Made by a program: the position numbers and the translations under genes
Assembly (NCBI RefSeq): GCF_030287445.1
Contig: NZ_JASVWB010000003.1
Coordinates: forward strand, 124,001 to 188,000
Reading direction: 5' to 3'
DNA from: Streptomyces sp. ALI-76-A
GTDB lineage: Bacteria; Actinomycetota; Actinomycetes; Streptomycetales; Streptomycetaceae
DNA: 64,000 nucleotides
Shown: positions 37,453 to 48,389 of the stretch, piece by piece
How positions within the stretch are numbered: the stretch's first letter is position 1
Layout: every line of letters starts with the position of its first letter
Notes under the pieces: generated by a model
Database searches by the model: none
What the model was told of the DNA's origin: nothing
The model's input: only the letters and a program-made list of their open reading frames with translations

Positions 37453-40400
37453 GTGAGTGCGTCGTATGAAAAGGTCGTCGAGGCGCTACGGAAGTCGCTC
37501 GAAGAGGTCGGCTCGCTGAAGAAGCGGAACCGCCGGCTCGTCGACGCCTCCCGGGAGCCGATCGCGATCGTCGGGATGGCGTGCCGGCTGCCCGGCGGGG
37601 TGGCGGGTCCCGAGGACCTGTGGCGGCTGGTGCGTGACGGCGGCGACGCGGTGTCGGACTTCCCCGAGGACCGGGGCTGGGACCTGGAGGGCCTGTTCGA
37701 CCCGGACCCGGAGCGCGCGGGTACGACGTACACCAGCAAGGGCGGCTTCCTGCACGAGGCGGGCCTTTTCGACGCGGACTTCTTCGGTATCTCGCCGCGT
37801 GAGGCGCTGGCGATGGACCCGCAGCAGCGGCTGCTCCTGGAGACCTCCTGGGAGGCCCTGGAGAGCGCCGGCATCGACCCGGTCTCGCTGAAGGGCGCCG
37901 ATGTCGGCGTGTTCTCCGGGGTGTTCGGCCAGGGCTATGTCGCGCCCGGCGCCAGCGTGGTCACACCGGAACTGGAGGGCTTCGCGGGCACCGGCGGATC
38001 GACGAGTGTGGCCTCGGGCCGCGTGTCGTACGTCCTCGGCTTCGAGGGCCCGGCCGTCACGATCGACTCGGCCTGCTCGTCGTCCCTGGTGTCGATGCAT
38101 CTCGCGGCGCAGGCGCTGCGGCAGGGCGAGTGCTCCATGGCGCTCGCCGGCGGCGCCACCGTCATGGCCAACCCCGGCGCCTTCGTGGAGTTCTCCCGCC
38201 AGCGGGGCCTGGCCGGCGACGGCCGCTGCAAGGCGTTCGCGGACGCCGCGGACGGCACGGGCTGGGCCGAGGGTGTGGGTGTCGTGGTCCTGGAACGCCT
38301 GTCGGTGGCGCGGGAGCGCGGGCACAGGGTCCTGGCGGTCCTGCGGGGCAGCGCGGTGAACCAGGACGGCGCGTCCAACGGCCTGACGGCTCCGAACGGT
38401 CCCTCGCAGCAGCGGGTGATCCGCGGGGCTCTCGCCAGCGCCGGGCTCTCACCCGCGGATGTGGACGTGGTGGAGGGCCACGGGACCGGTACGGTCCTCG
38501 GTGACCCGATCGAGGCGCAGGCGCTCCTGGCCACCTACGGCCGGGACCGGGAACCGGACAAGCCCCTGTGGCTCGGCTCGTTGAAGTCGAACGTCGGTCA
38601 TACGCAGGCCGCCGCGGGTGTCGTCGGCGTCATCAAGATGGTGCAGGCGCTGCGGCACGAGATGCTGCCCAAGACGCTGCACGTGGATGCGCCGACGAGC
38701 AAGGTGGACTGGTCCGCGGGCGCGGTGGAACTGCTCACCGAGACCCGTGAGTGGCCGAGCAACGGGCACCCGCGTCGAGCGGCGGTGTCGGCGTTCGGTG
38801 TCAGTGGGACGAACGCGCATCTGATCCTGGAGGAGGCGCCTGCCGAGGCGGCTGTGCCCGTCGCGGACGAGACGGTGCCCGCGGGTGTGGTGCCGTTGGT
38901 GGTGTCGGCGCGCAGTGCCGGTTCGCTGGCGGGGCAGGCCGGCCGGCTGGCGGCGTTCGTCGAAGGCGGCGACCAGGTGCCGCTCGCGTCGGTGGCCGGG
39001 GCGTTGGTGTCGGGCCGGGCGTTGCTGAGCGAGCGTGCGGTGGTGGTGGCCGGGTCGGGTGCGGAGGCGCTGGCCGGGCTGGGTGCGCTGGCGCGTGGTG
39101 AGGGCGCGCCGGGTGTGGTCACGGGCAGTGCCGGTTCGCCGGGCAAGGTCGTGTGGGTGTTCCCGGGTCAGGGTTCTCAGTGGGCCGGTATGGGGCGGGA
39201 GTTGCTGGACTCGTCGCCGGTCTTCGCGGAGCGGATCGCGGAGTGCGCGGCTGCCCTTGAGCCGTTCGTCGACTGGTCGCTGATCGACGTGCTGCGCGGT
39301 GACGCCGAGCCGGAGCTGTTGGACCGGGTGGATGTGCTGCAACCCGCCAGCTTCGCCGTGATGGTCGGCCTGGCGGCGGTCTGGTCCTCGGTCGGCGTGA
39401 AGCCGGACGCGGTCCTGGGCCATTCGCAGGGTGAGATCGCGGCGGCGTGTGTGTCCGGGGCGCTGTCGCTGGAGGACGCGGCACGCGTGGTGGCCTTGCG
39501 CAGTCAGGCGATCGCCGGCCGACTGGCCGGGCGCGGCGGTATGGCGTCGGTGGCGCTGGCCGAGAGTGAGGCGGTCGTCCGTCTGGGGCGTTGGGCGGAC
39601 CGGGTCGAGGTGGCGGCGGTCAACGGACCGGCGTCGGTGGTGATCGCGGGTGACGCCGAGGCGCTGGACGAGGCGCTGGACGCGTTGGCCGCCGATGGTG
39701 TGCGGGTGCGGCGGGTGGCTGTGGATTACGCCTCGCACACCCGGCATGTGGAGGACATCCGCGACACGCTCGCCGAGACGCTGGCGGAGGTGAGTGCCCA
39801 GGCGCCGGTGGTGCCGTTCTACTCGACCGTCGTCAGCGGCTGGGTGGAGGATGCCGGGGTTCTGGACGGCGGCTACTGGTATCGCAACCTGCGCGGCCAG
39901 GTGGGCTTCGGCCCGGCCGTCGCCGAGCTTCTGGACCAGGGTCACGGTGTCTTCGTGGAGGTCAGCGCGCACCCGGTGCTGGTCCAGCCGATCACCGAGA
40001 TCGTCGATGACAGCGACACGGGTGCCGGCGCTGTGGTGACCGGTTCCCTGCGCCGCGAGGAAGGCGGCCCGCGCCGACTCCTCGCCTCCATGGCCGAACT
40101 GTTCGTCCGCGGCGTCACCCTGGACTGGACCGGCGTCCTGCCGGCCGGCGCCACGTCGGCCGGCGTGGACCTGCCGACGTACGCCTTCGACCACCAGCAC
40201 TACTGGCTCCAGGAGACCGGCTCGGCGACGGACGCGGCGGCGCTGGGACAGGAGGCGGCCGACCACCCGCTCCTTGGGGCGGTCGTGCGGCTGCCGCAGT
40301 CCGACGGGCTGGTGTTCACCTCCCGCCTCTCGCTGAAGTCGCACCCCTGGCTGGCCGACCACGCCGTCGGTGGTGTCGTCATCCTCCCCGGCACGGGACT

Positions 40401-43400
40401 CGTCGAACTGGCCGTCCGGGCCGGTGACGAGGCCGGCTGCGGGGTGCTGGAAGAGCTGGTGATCGAGGCGTCGCTGGTCGTGCCGCAGCAGGGCGGCGTA
40501 CGCGTCCAGGTCGCCGTGGGCGCGCCGGACGAGAACGGCTCGCGCGCCGTGGAGGTCTACTCCCGGCAGGAGAACGCCGACGAGGAAGACGCGTGGACGC
40601 GGCACGCCACCGGCACGCTGTCGGCCGCGCCGTCGGCGCAGGGGACCGACATCGACTTCACCGCGTGGCCGCCGGCCGGCGCGCAGCCCGTCGAGGTCGG
40701 CGGTTTCTACAGCGACCTGATCGAGCGCGGTTACGGCTACGGTCCGGCGTTCCAGGGCGTGCGGGCGGTGTGGCGGCGCGGCGAGGAGGTCTTCGCCGAG
40801 GTCGCCCTGCCCGAGGAGCAGCGCAAGGAGGCCGACAGGTTCGGACTCCACCCCGCGCTGCTCGACGCCGCCCTGCAAGCCGCCACGATCGGGGCCGCGG
40901 CGGGCGCGGAAGGGGACGACTCCGGGCAGCCGGTGCTGGCGTTCGCATGGAACGGCCTGGTGCTGCACGCCGCGGGTGCCTCGGCGCTGCGGGTGCGGAT
41001 CGCACCGAACGGCTCGGACGCCCTGGCGGTCCAGGCCGCCGACGCGGCCGGTGGCCTGGTGGTCACGCTGGACTCGCTGGTGTCCCGGGCGGTGTCCGCC
41101 GAGCAGCTGGAGACGCCGGTCGACACGGTGGTCGCCAACGCGCTGTTCCGGCTGGAGTGGAGCGAACTGCCCCCGGTTCCGGGGTCGGAGTTCCCGCCGT
41201 CGTGGGTGCCGGTGAGCACGCCCGACGATGTGGCGGCGCTGTCCGCGAGCGTCGGCGTACCGGCGGTGGCGGTCCTGGAGGCTGTTGGCGACGACGGTGA
41301 GGACGCCGTACTCTCCCTGTCCTCCCGGGTGTTGGGCGTGGTGCAGGCCTGGCTGGCCGCGGACGGCCTCGACGAGGCGCGGCTGGTGGTGGCGACCCGG
41401 GGCGCGGTGCCCGCCGGTGGGAAGGCGGTGACGGATCCGGCCGCGGCGGCGGTGTGGGGTCTGGTGCGCGCCGCCCAGTCCGAGAGCCCGGAGCGGATCG
41501 TCATCCTGGACACCGACCCCGACGCCGAAGGCCATCTGGACTCGGTCCTGGACTCCGTGCTCGGGCCGGTGGTGGCCAGTGAGGAGCCCCAGGTCGCCGT
41601 GCGCGGTACGGACATGTCGATCCCGCGGTTCGCCCGCGCCACCGGTCACGTCGCGGACCCCTCCGCGGTGTTCGGGCCGGAGGGGACCGTTCTGGTCTCG
41701 GGTGCCGGGTCGTTGGGCGGTGTGGTGGCGCGGCATCTGGTCGTTCGGCACGGGGTGCGGCATCTGGTCCTCGCCAGTCGCCGTGGCCCGGCCGCGGAGG
41801 GCGTACCGGAGCTGGTCGCCGAGCTCACCGGACACGGTGCGGCGGTCTCCGCCGTGGCCTGTGACGTGTCGAACCGCGAGCAGGTCGAGGCGCTGCTGGC
41901 CTCGCTGCCCGACGAGCAGCCCCTGCGCGGTGTGGTGCACACGGCCGGCGTGTTCGACGACGGGCTGATCGGGGCGCTGACCCCGGAGCGGCTCGCGGGC
42001 GTGTTCGCGCCGAAGGTGGACGCCGTACGCCACCTCGACGCGCTCACCCGAGACCTGGAGCTGGACGCGTTCGTCGTGTACTCGTCCGTGGCGGGCCTCT
42101 CCGGGGGCGCCGCGCAGGGCAACTACTCGGCGGCCAACGCCTTCCTGGACGGCCTGATGAGCAACCGCCGGGCGGCGGGTCTGCCCGGCCTGTCCCTGGC
42201 CTGGGGTCTGTGGGAGCAGTCCCTCGGCATGGCCGGCCACCTCAGCGCCGTCGACCAGGCGCGGGCCGGCCGCCACGGGGTGCTGGAGATATCGGCGGCC
42301 GAGGGCATGGAACTGTTCGACGCCGCTCTCGTGTCCGGACCGGCCCTGCTGGTGCCGGTCAAGCTGGACCTGCGGGGGATACGGGCCGAGGCCTCGGCCG
42401 GCGGGGCGGTCCCGCTGCTGCTGCGCGGTCTGGTACGGACAGGACGGCAACAGGCCCGAGCGGTGAGCACCGCCGGCGAGAGCCGGCAGCTGTCCGACCG
42501 GCTGGCCGGACTCGCGGCCACCGAGCAGGAGGCCCTGCTTCTGGACCTGGTGCGGACCCAGGCCGCGGTCGTGCTCGGGCACAGCGGGCCGGAACGCGTC
42601 CGGCCGGACACCGCGTTCAGCGAAGCCGGGTTCGACTCGCTCACCTCGGTGGAGCTGCGCAACCGGCTGCGCGAGGCGACCGGCCTGAAGCTTCCCCCCA
42701 CGCTGGTCTTCGACTACCCCACGCCGCTGGTCCTCGCCCGCTATCTGCGCGAGGAGTTCGGTGAGGTGGCGGCACCGGAGCCGGAGGCACCGGCGAACGT
42801 CGCGGCCGACACGAACGAGCCGCTCGCCATCGTCGGGATGGCGTGCCGGTACCCGGGCGGTGTCTCCTCGCCCGAGGACCTGTGGCGGCTGGTGCGTGAC
42901 GGCGGCGACGCCGTCTCGGACTTTCCCGAGGACCGGGGCTGGGACCTGGAGGGCCTCTTCGACGCCGACCCCGACCACGCGGGCACGTCGTACACCAGCC
43001 AGGGCGGCTTCCTGGAGAGGGCGGGCCTTTTCGACGCGGGGTTCTTCGGTATCTCGCCGCGTGAGGCGCTGGCGATGGACCCGCAGCAGCGGCTGCTCCT
43101 GGAGACCTCCTGGGAAGCGCTGGAGGGCGGAGGCATCGACCCGACCACGCTGAAGGGGACGGATGTCGGCGTGTTCACCGGCGTCTCCGGCCAGGGTTAC
43201 GGCGGCAGTGACGTCACACCGGAGATGGAGAGCTTCGCGGGCACAGGCCTCGCGTCGAGTGTGGCGTCGGGCCGGGTGTCGTACGTCTTCGGCTTCGAGG
43301 GCCCCGCGGTGTCGGTGGACACGGCGTGCTCGTCGTCCCTCGTGGCGATGCACCTCGCCGGCCAGGCGCTGCGGCAGGGCGAGTGCTCCATGGCCCTGGC

Positions 43401-46400
43401 GGGCGGCGCGATGGTGATGGCCACACCCGCCACCTTCATGGCGTTCTCCCGCCAGCGGGGCCTGGCCGCCGACGGCCGCTGCAAGGCGTTCGCGGACGGC
43501 GCCGACGGAATGGGCCTGTCCGAGGGCGTGGGTGTCGTGGTCCTGGAACGCCTGTCGGTGGCCCGGGAGCGCGGACACAAGGTCCTGGCGGTCCTGCGCG
43601 GCAGCGCCCTCAACCAGGACGGCGCCTCCAACGGCCTGACGGCTCCGAACGGTCCCTCGCAGCAGCGGGTGATCCGCAAGGCCCTGGCCAGTGCGGGCCT
43701 CTCCCCGGCGGACGTGGACGTGGTCGAAGGACACGGCACCGGTACGGCTCTGGGCGATCCGATCGAGGCGCAGGCGCTGCTGGCCACCTACGGCCGGGAC
43801 CGGAACCCGGAAAGGCCCCTGTGGCTGGGCTCGTTGAAGTCGAACATCGGCCATGCGCAGGCCGCCGCGGGCGTCGCCAGTGTCATCAAGATGGTGCAGG
43901 CACTGCGGCACGGCGTGCTGCCCCCGACGCTGCACGCACAGCAGCCCACGTCCCAGGTGGACTGGTCCGCGGGCGCGGTGGAACTGCTCACCGAGGCACG
44001 CGAGTGGCCACGCGACGGCGCTCCGCGCCGGGCCGGGGTCTCCTCGTTCGGCGTCAGCGGGACGAACGCGCATCTCATCCTGGAGGAGGCGCCCGACGAG
44101 CAGGCGACGACTGCCGCGGAAGCACAGCGGCCGCTGGTGTCCGCGGATGTGGTGCCGTTGGTGGTGTCGGCGCGCAGTGCCGGTTCGCTGGCGGGGCAGG
44201 CCGGCCGGCTGGCGGCGTTCGTCGAAGGCGGCGACCAGGTGCCGCTCGCGTCGGTGGCCGGGGCGTTGGTGTCGGGCCGGGCGTTGCTGAGCGAGCGTGC
44301 GGTGGTGGTGGCCGGGTCGGGTGCGGAGGCGGTGGCCGGGCTGGGTGCGCTGGCGCGTGGTGAGGGCGCGCCGGGTGTGGTCACGGGCAGTGCCGGTTCG
44401 CCGGGCAAGGTGGTCTGGGTGTTCCCGGGTCAGGGTTCTCAGTGGGCCGGTATGGGGCGGGAGTTGCTGGACTCGTCGCCGGTCTTCGCGGAGCGGATCG
44501 CGGAGTGCGCGGCTGCCCTTGAGCCGTTCGTCGACTGGTCGCTGATCGACGTGCTGTGCGGTGACGCCGAGCCGGAGCTGTTGGACCGGGTGGATGTGCT
44601 GCAACCCGCCAGCTTCGCGGTGATGGTGGGTCTGGCGGCGGTCTGGTCCTCGGTGGGTGTGCTGCCGGACGCGGTCCTGGGCCATTCGCAGGGTGAGATC
44701 GCGGCGGCGTGTGTGTCCGGGGCGCTGTCGCTGGAGGACGCGGCGCGCGTGGTGGCGCTGCGGAGCCAGGCCATCGCCGGCCGGCTGGCCGGGCGCGGCG
44801 GTATGGCCTCGGTGGCGCTGGCCGAGAGTGAGGCGGTCGTCCGTCTGGAGCGTTGGGCGGACCGGGTCGAGGTCGCGGCGGTCAACGGACCGGTATCGGT
44901 GGTGATCGCCGGTGACGCCGAGGCGCTGGACGAAGTGCTCGAAGCTCTCTCGGCCGATGGTGTGCGGGTGCGGCGGGTGGCGGTGGACTACGCCTCGCAC
45001 ACCCGGCATGTGGAGGACATCCGCGACACGCTCGCCGAGACGCTGGCGGAGGTGAGTGCCCAGGCGCCGGTGGTGCCGTTCTACTCGACCGTCGTCAGCG
45101 GCTGGGTGGAGGATGCCGGGGTTCTGGACGGCGGCTACTGGTATCGCAACCTGCGTGGCCAGGTGGGCTTCGGCCCGGCCGTGGCCGAGCTTCTGGACCA
45201 GGGTCACGGTGTCTTCGTGGAGGTCAGCGCGCACCCGGTGCTGGTCCAGCCGATCACGGAGATCGCCGACGACACCGAAGCCGGCGTGGTCGTGACCGGT
45301 TCCCTGCGCCGCGAGGAAGGCGGCCCGCGCCGACTCCTCGCCTCCATGGCCGAACTGTTCGTGCGCGGTGTGCCGGTGGACTGGACCGGCGTCCTGCCGG
45401 ACGGGGCGGTCACGTCGGCGGGCGTGGACCTGCCGACGTATGCCTTCGACCACCAGCACTACTGGCTCCACACCGCACAGAGCGCCACCGACGCGACAGC
45501 ACTGGGACAGACGGCGGCCGATCACCCGCTGCTGGGCGCGGTGGTGGAGCTGCCGCAGTCGGACGGGCTGGTGTTCACCTCCCGCCTCTCGCTGAAGTCG
45601 CATCCCTGGCTGGGCGATCACGTGGTGGGCGGCCTGGTGCTGGTCCCCGCCACGGGACTGGTGGAACTGGCCGTCCGGGCCGGTGACGAGGCCGGCTGCG
45701 CGGTGCTGGAAGAGCTGGTGACCGAGGCGCCGCTGGTCGTGCCCGAGCACGGCGGCGTACGCGTCCAGGTCGCCCTGGGCGCGCCGGGCGAGAACGGCTC
45801 GCGCACCATGGAGGTGTACTCCCAGCGGGAGGACGCCGACGAGGGCGACGCGTGGACGCGGCACGCCACCGGCACGCTGGCGGCCTCGGCCGCCACCCGG
45901 GGGACGGACTTCGACTTCGCCGCCTGGCCGCCGCCCGGCGCCCAGCAGGTGGAACTGGACACCGGCGACCTGTACGCGGGTCTGCTCGAGCGCGGCTACG
46001 CCTACGGTCCCGTGTTCCAGGGCGTGCGCGCGGTGTGGCGGCGCGGCGAGGAACTCTTCGCCGAGGTCGCCCTGCCTGAGGCGGAGCGCGAGCAGGCCGG
46101 AGGCTTCGGTCTCCACCCCGCGCTGCTCGACGCCGCCTTGCAGGCCGGCACCTTCGCCGCTGCGGCGGACACGCCGCAGGAGGGAGCCGGGAAGCCGGTG
46201 ATGCCGTTCTCGTGGAACGGCCTGGTGCTGCACGCCGCGGGCGCCTCGGCACTGCGCGTACGGGTCGCCCCCACCGGTTCGGACGCGCTGTCGGTGGCAG
46301 CGGCCGACGAGACCGGCAGCCCGGTCCTGACGATGGACGCGCTGGTGATGCGGGCGGTCGACATCGAGCAGCTGGGAGCCACGCCGGCGCAGGAGAGCCG

Positions 46401-48285
46401 CGACTCGCTGTTCGCCGTGGAGTGGACCGAACTGCCCCCGGCCCAGGGGCCCGAGCCCGCGCCCTCGTGGGTGCCGGTGGCCACGGCCGAGGACATGGAC
46501 GCCTTGACCGCGAGCGGCGGTGTTCCGGCGGTGGCGGTACTGGAAGCCGTCGGCGGGCAGGGCGAGGACGCCGTACTGGCTCTCACCTCCCGGGTGCTGG
46601 GCGTGGTGCAGGCGTGGCTGGGCGCGTCCGGCCACGAGGAATCGCGCCTGGTGGTACTCACCCGGGGCGCGGTGCCGGCCGGCGGCGAGGGCGCTGTGAC
46701 GGACCCGGCCGGAACGGCGGTGTGGGGTCTGGTGCGCGCCGCCCAGTCCGAGAACCCCGACCGGATCGTCCTGATCGACACCGACCCCGACGCCGAGGGC
46801 GGTGTGGAGCCGCTGCTGGATTCCGTCCTGGCCGCGGTGGTGGCCGGTGGAGAACCGCAGATCGCGGTGCGCGGCACGGCCCTCTCCGTACCCCGGCTCG
46901 CCCGCGTCACCGGCCGGCTCCCGGACGCACCGCCGGTGTTCGCGCCGGAGGGCACCGTACTGGTCTCGGGCGGCGGGTCGTTGGGCGCCTTGGCGGCCCG
47001 GCATCTGGTCACCCGAAACGGCGTACGGCACGTCGTCCTCGCCAGTCGTCGCGGGCCGGACGCCGAGGGCGCGCGGGAACTGGTCGCCGAGCTCACCGAG
47101 CAGGGCGCCACGGTCTCCGTCGTGGCCTGTGACGTGTCGCACCGCGAGCAGGTCGAGGCGCTGCTGGCCTCGCTGCCCGACGCACACCCCCTGCGCGGCG
47201 TGGTGCACACAGCCGGCGTGTTCGATCCCGGCGTGATCGGGGCGCTGACCCCGGAGCGCCTCGCGGGCGTGTTCGCGCCGAAGGTGGACGCCGTACGCCA
47301 CCTCGACGCGCTCACCCGAGACCTGGACCTGGACGCGTTCGTCGTCTACTCCTCCGCCTCGTCCGTCTTCATGGGCGCCGGCAGCGGCGGCTACGCGGCG
47401 GCCAACGCCTTCCTCGACGGGCTGATGGACCACCGTCGCGCGGCGGGCCTGCCCGGGCTCTCCCTGTCCTGGGGTCCGTGGGAACAGATCACCGGCATGG
47501 CCGGCAACATCGACGACCTCACCAAGACCCGGATGAGCCGGCGTGAAGGACGTGGCGGCGTCCTCGCGCTCCCGCCCGCCGAGGGCATGGAGCTGTTCGA
47601 CGCCGCGCTGGGCACCGAGCACTCGCTCCTCGTGCCGGTCAAACTGGACCTGCGGGCCGTACGGGCCGACGCGGCGGCGGGCGGCGGAGTGCCGCACCTG
47701 CTGCGCGGCCTGGTCCGCACGGGCCGGCAGCTGGCGCAGACGACCGCCGGCGGCGGTGAGCAGCGACTCGCCGACCGGCTGGCCGGACTCACCGCGGGGA
47801 AGCAGGAGGCGCTGCTCCTCGACATGGTCCGCACCCAGGCCGCGGTCGTGCTCGGCCACAGCGGTCCGGAGCAGGTCCGGCCGGACACCGCGTTCAACGA
47901 GGCCGGGTTCGACTCGCTCACCTCGGTGGAGCTGCGCAACCGGCTCCGGGAGGCGAGCGGTCTGAAACTGCCCGCCACGCTGGTCTTCGACCACCCGACC
48001 CCGGCGGCGCTCGCGGGCTATCTGCGCGAGGAACTCGCCGTCGACGAGGCGTCCCCCGCCGACGCGGTGCTGGCCGGTCTCGCCGGCCTGGAAGCGGCCA
48101 TCGAGTCCGCGGCGCCCGACGAGGAGGCCCGTGAGCGGATCACCGGACGCCTGCGGGAACTGCTGAGGGCAGCCGAGACGGCAGGCGGCCCCGGCACGGG
48201 CCAGGGCGGCGCGGACCCGTCGCACGAGGATCTCGAAACCGCCAGCGACGAGGAGCTGTTCGCGCTCTTCGAGCGGCTCGACTGA
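37453..48285 (+). CDS. Type I PKS protein 3: modules 6 and 7
   Basis: 3610 residues from a GTG start, 35 bases after protein 2; AAGGA and GGGG lie upstream. The N-terminal docking coil reads YEKVVEALRKSLEEV. Module 6: KS C208 (DSACSSS), AT S658 with YASH 759-762 (methylmalonyl), DH H970 in HAVGGVVILP, KR with a shortened loop SGAGSLG (1416-1422), FDD and Y1558, ACP S1729. Module 7: KS C1959, AT S2412 with YASH 2513-2516 (methylmalonyl), DH H2723, KR with SGGGSLG (from S3172), FDP in place of LDD and Y3314, ACP S3488. The C-terminal docking region changes type: a helical bundle ending SDEELFALFERLD. All domains needed for a reduced, methyl-branched ansa chain are present. Because rifamycin keeps hydroxyls from these modules, the intact-looking DHs may not act. 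Confidence 0.9.
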   Translation: MSASYEKVVEALRKSLEEVGSLKKRNRRLVDASREPIAIVGMACRLPGGVAGPEDLWRLVRDGGDAVSDFPEDRGWDLEGLFDPDPERAGTTYTSKGGFLHEAGLFDADFFGISPREALAMDPQQRLLLETSWEALESAGIDPVSLKGADVGVFSGVFGQGYVAPGASVVTPELEGFAGTGGSTSVASGRVSYVLGFEGPAVTIDSACSSSLVSMHLAAQALRQGECSMALAGGATVMANPGAFVEFSRQRGLAGDGRCKAFADAADGTGWAEGVGVVVLERLSVARERGHRVLAVLRGSAVNQDGASNGLTAPNGPSQQRVIRGALASAGLSPADVDVVEGHGTGTVLGDPIEAQALLATYGRDREPDKPLWLGSLKSNVGHTQAAAGVVGVIKMVQALRHEMLPKTLHVDAPTSKVDWSAGAVELLTETREWPSNGHPRRAAVSAFGVSGTNAHLILEEAPAEAAVPVADETVPAGVVPLVVSARSAGSLAGQAGRLAAFVEGGDQVPLASVAGALVSGRALLSERAVVVAGSGAEALAGLGALARGEGAPGVVTGSAGSPGKVVWVFPGQGSQWAGMGRELLDSSPVFAERIAECAAALEPFVDWSLIDVLRGDAEPELLDRVDVLQPASFAVMVGLAAVWSSVGVKPDAVLGHSQGEIAAACVSGALSLEDAARVVALRSQAIAGRLAGRGGMASVALAESEAVVRLGRWADRVEVAAVNGPASVVIAGDAEALDEALDALAADGVRVRRVAVDYASHTRHVEDIRDTLAETLAEVSAQAPVVPFYSTVVSGWVEDAGVLDGGYWYRNLRGQVGFGPAVAELLDQGHGVFVEVSAHPVLVQPITEIVDDSDTGAGAVVTGSLRREEGGPRRLLASMAELFVRGVTLDWTGVLPAGATSAGVDLPTYAFDHQHYWLQETGSATDAAALGQEAADHPLLGAVVRLPQSDGLVFTSRLSLKSHPWLADHAVGGVVILPGTGLVELAVRAGDEAGCGVLEELVIEASLVVPQQGGVRVQVAVGAPDENGSRAVEVYSRQENADEEDAWTRHATGTLSAAPSAQGTDIDFTAWPPAGAQPVEVGGFYSDLIERGYGYGPAFQGVRAVWRRGEEVFAEVALPEEQRKEADRFGLHPALLDAALQAATIGAAAGAEGDDSGQPVLAFAWNGLVLHAAGASALRVRIAPNGSDALAVQAADAAGGLVVTLDSLVSRAVSAEQLETPVDTVVANALFRLEWSELPPVPGSEFPPSWVPVSTPDDVAALSASVGVPAVAVLEAVGDDGEDAVLSLSSRVLGVVQAWLAADGLDEARLVVATRGAVPAGGKAVTDPAAAAVWGLVRAAQSESPERIVILDTDPDAEGHLDSVLDSVLGPVVASEEPQVAVRGTDMSIPRFARATGHVADPSAVFGPEGTVLVSGAGSLGGVVARHLVVRHGVRHLVLASRRGPAAEGVPELVAELTGHGAAVSAVACDVSNREQVEALLASLPDEQPLRGVVHTAGVFDDGLIGALTPERLAGVFAPKVDAVRHLDALTRDLELDAFVVYSSVAGLSGGAAQGNYSAANAFLDGLMSNRRAAGLPGLSLAWGLWEQSLGMAGHLSAVDQARAGRHGVLEISAAEGMELFDAALVSGPALLVPVKLDLRGIRAEASAGGAVPLLLRGLVRTGRQQARAVSTAGESRQLSDRLAGLAATEQEALLLDLVRTQAAVVLGHSGPERVRPDTAFSEAGFDSLTSVELRNRLREATGLKLPPTLVFDYPTPLVLARYLREEFGEVAAPEPEAPANVAADTNEPLAIVGMACRYPGGVSSPEDLWRLVRDGGDAVSDFPEDRGWDLEGLFDADPDHAGTSYTSQGGFLERAGLFDAGFFGISPREALAMDPQQRLLLETSWEALEGGGIDPTTLKGTDVGVFTGVSGQGYGGSDVTPEMESFAGTGLASSVASGRVSYVFGFEGPAVSVDTACSSSLVAMHLAGQALRQGECSMALAGGAMVMATPATFMAFSRQRGLAADGRCKAFADGADGMGLSEGVGVVVLERLSVARERGHKVLAVLRGSALNQDGASNGLTAPNGPSQQRVIRKALASAGLSPADVDVVEGHGTGTALGDPIEAQALLATYGRDRNPERPLWLGSLKSNIGHAQAAAGVASVIKMVQALRHGVLPPTLHAQQPTSQVDWSAGAVELLTEAREWPRDGAPRRAGVSSFGVSGTNAHLILEEAPDEQATTAAEAQRPLVSADVVPLVVSARSAGSLAGQAGRLAAFVEGGDQVPLASVAGALVSGRALLSERAVVVAGSGAEAVAGLGALARGEGAPGVVTGSAGSPGKVVWVFPGQGSQWAGMGRELLDSSPVFAERIAECAAALEPFVDWSLIDVLCGDAEPELLDRVDVLQPASFAVMVGLAAVWSSVGVLPDAVLGHSQGEIAAACVSGALSLEDAARVVALRSQAIAGRLAGRGGMASVALAESEAVVRLERWADRVEVAAVNGPVSVVIAGDAEALDEVLEALSADGVRVRRVAVDYASHTRHVEDIRDTLAETLAEVSAQAPVVPFYSTVVSGWVEDAGVLDGGYWYRNLRGQVGFGPAVAELLDQGHGVFVEVSAHPVLVQPITEIADDTEAGVVVTGSLRREEGGPRRLLASMAELFVRGVPVDWTGVLPDGAVTSAGVDLPTYAFDHQHYWLHTAQSATDATALGQTAADHPLLGAVVELPQSDGLVFTSRLSLKSHPWLGDHVVGGLVLVPATGLVELAVRAGDEAGCAVLEELVTEAPLVVPEHGGVRVQVALGAPGENGSRTMEVYSQREDADEGDAWTRHATGTLAASAATRGTDFDFAAWPPPGAQQVELDTGDLYAGLLERGYAYGPVFQGVRAVWRRGEELFAEVALPEAEREQAGGFGLHPALLDAALQAGTFAAAADTPQEGAGKPVMPFSWNGLVLHAAGASALRVRVAPTGSDALSVAAADETGSPVLTMDALVMRAVDIEQLGATPAQESRDSLFAVEWTELPPAQGPEPAPSWVPVATAEDMDALTASGGVPAVAVLEAVGGQGEDAVLALTSRVLGVVQAWLGASGHEESRLVVLTRGAVPAGGEGAVTDPAGTAVWGLVRAAQSENPDRIVLIDTDPDAEGGVEPLLDSVLAAVVAGGEPQIAVRGTALSVPRLARVTGRLPDAPPVFAPEGTVLVSGGGSLGALAARHLVTRNGVRHVVLASRRGPDAEGARELVAELTEQGATVSVVACDVSHREQVEALLASLPDAHPLRGVVHTAGVFDPGVIGALTPERLAGVFAPKVDAVRHLDALTRDLDLDAFVVYSSASSVFMGAGSGGYAAANAFLDGLMDHRRAAGLPGLSLSWGPWEQITGMAGNIDDLTKTRMSRREGRGGVLALPPAEGMELFDAALGTEHSLLVPVKLDLRAVRADAAAGGGVPHLLRGLVRTGRQLAQTTAGGGEQRLADRLAGLTAGKQEALLLDMVRTQAAVVLGHSGPEQVRPDTAFNEAGFDSLTSVELRNRLREASGLKLPATLVFDHPTPAALAGYLREELAVDEASPADAVLAGLAGLEAAIESAAPDEEARERITGRLRELLRAAETAGGPGTGQGGADPSHEDLETASDEELFALFERLD

Positions 48286-48296
48286 GCCGCACCCGT

Positions 48297-48326
48297 ACGG
48301 GTCGGGCCCCCGGAGGCCCGACCCGT
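48297..48326 (+). terminator. Perfect 12-bp hairpin between PKS 3 and PKS 4
   Basis: ACGGGTCGGGCC (48297-48308) pairs exactly with GGCCCGACCCGT (48315-48326) around a six-base loop. It begins 12 bases after the PKS 3 stop in the longest gap of the operon (104 bases). There is no T-run. It may be a partial terminator, an attenuator or an mRNA-stabilising structure. Confidence 0.6.
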
Positions 48327-48389
48327 GCAGACGGTGCGCAAACCCACCCACGGCAATCGCACACATCCACTTCCTAGGGGCTGAATCAA

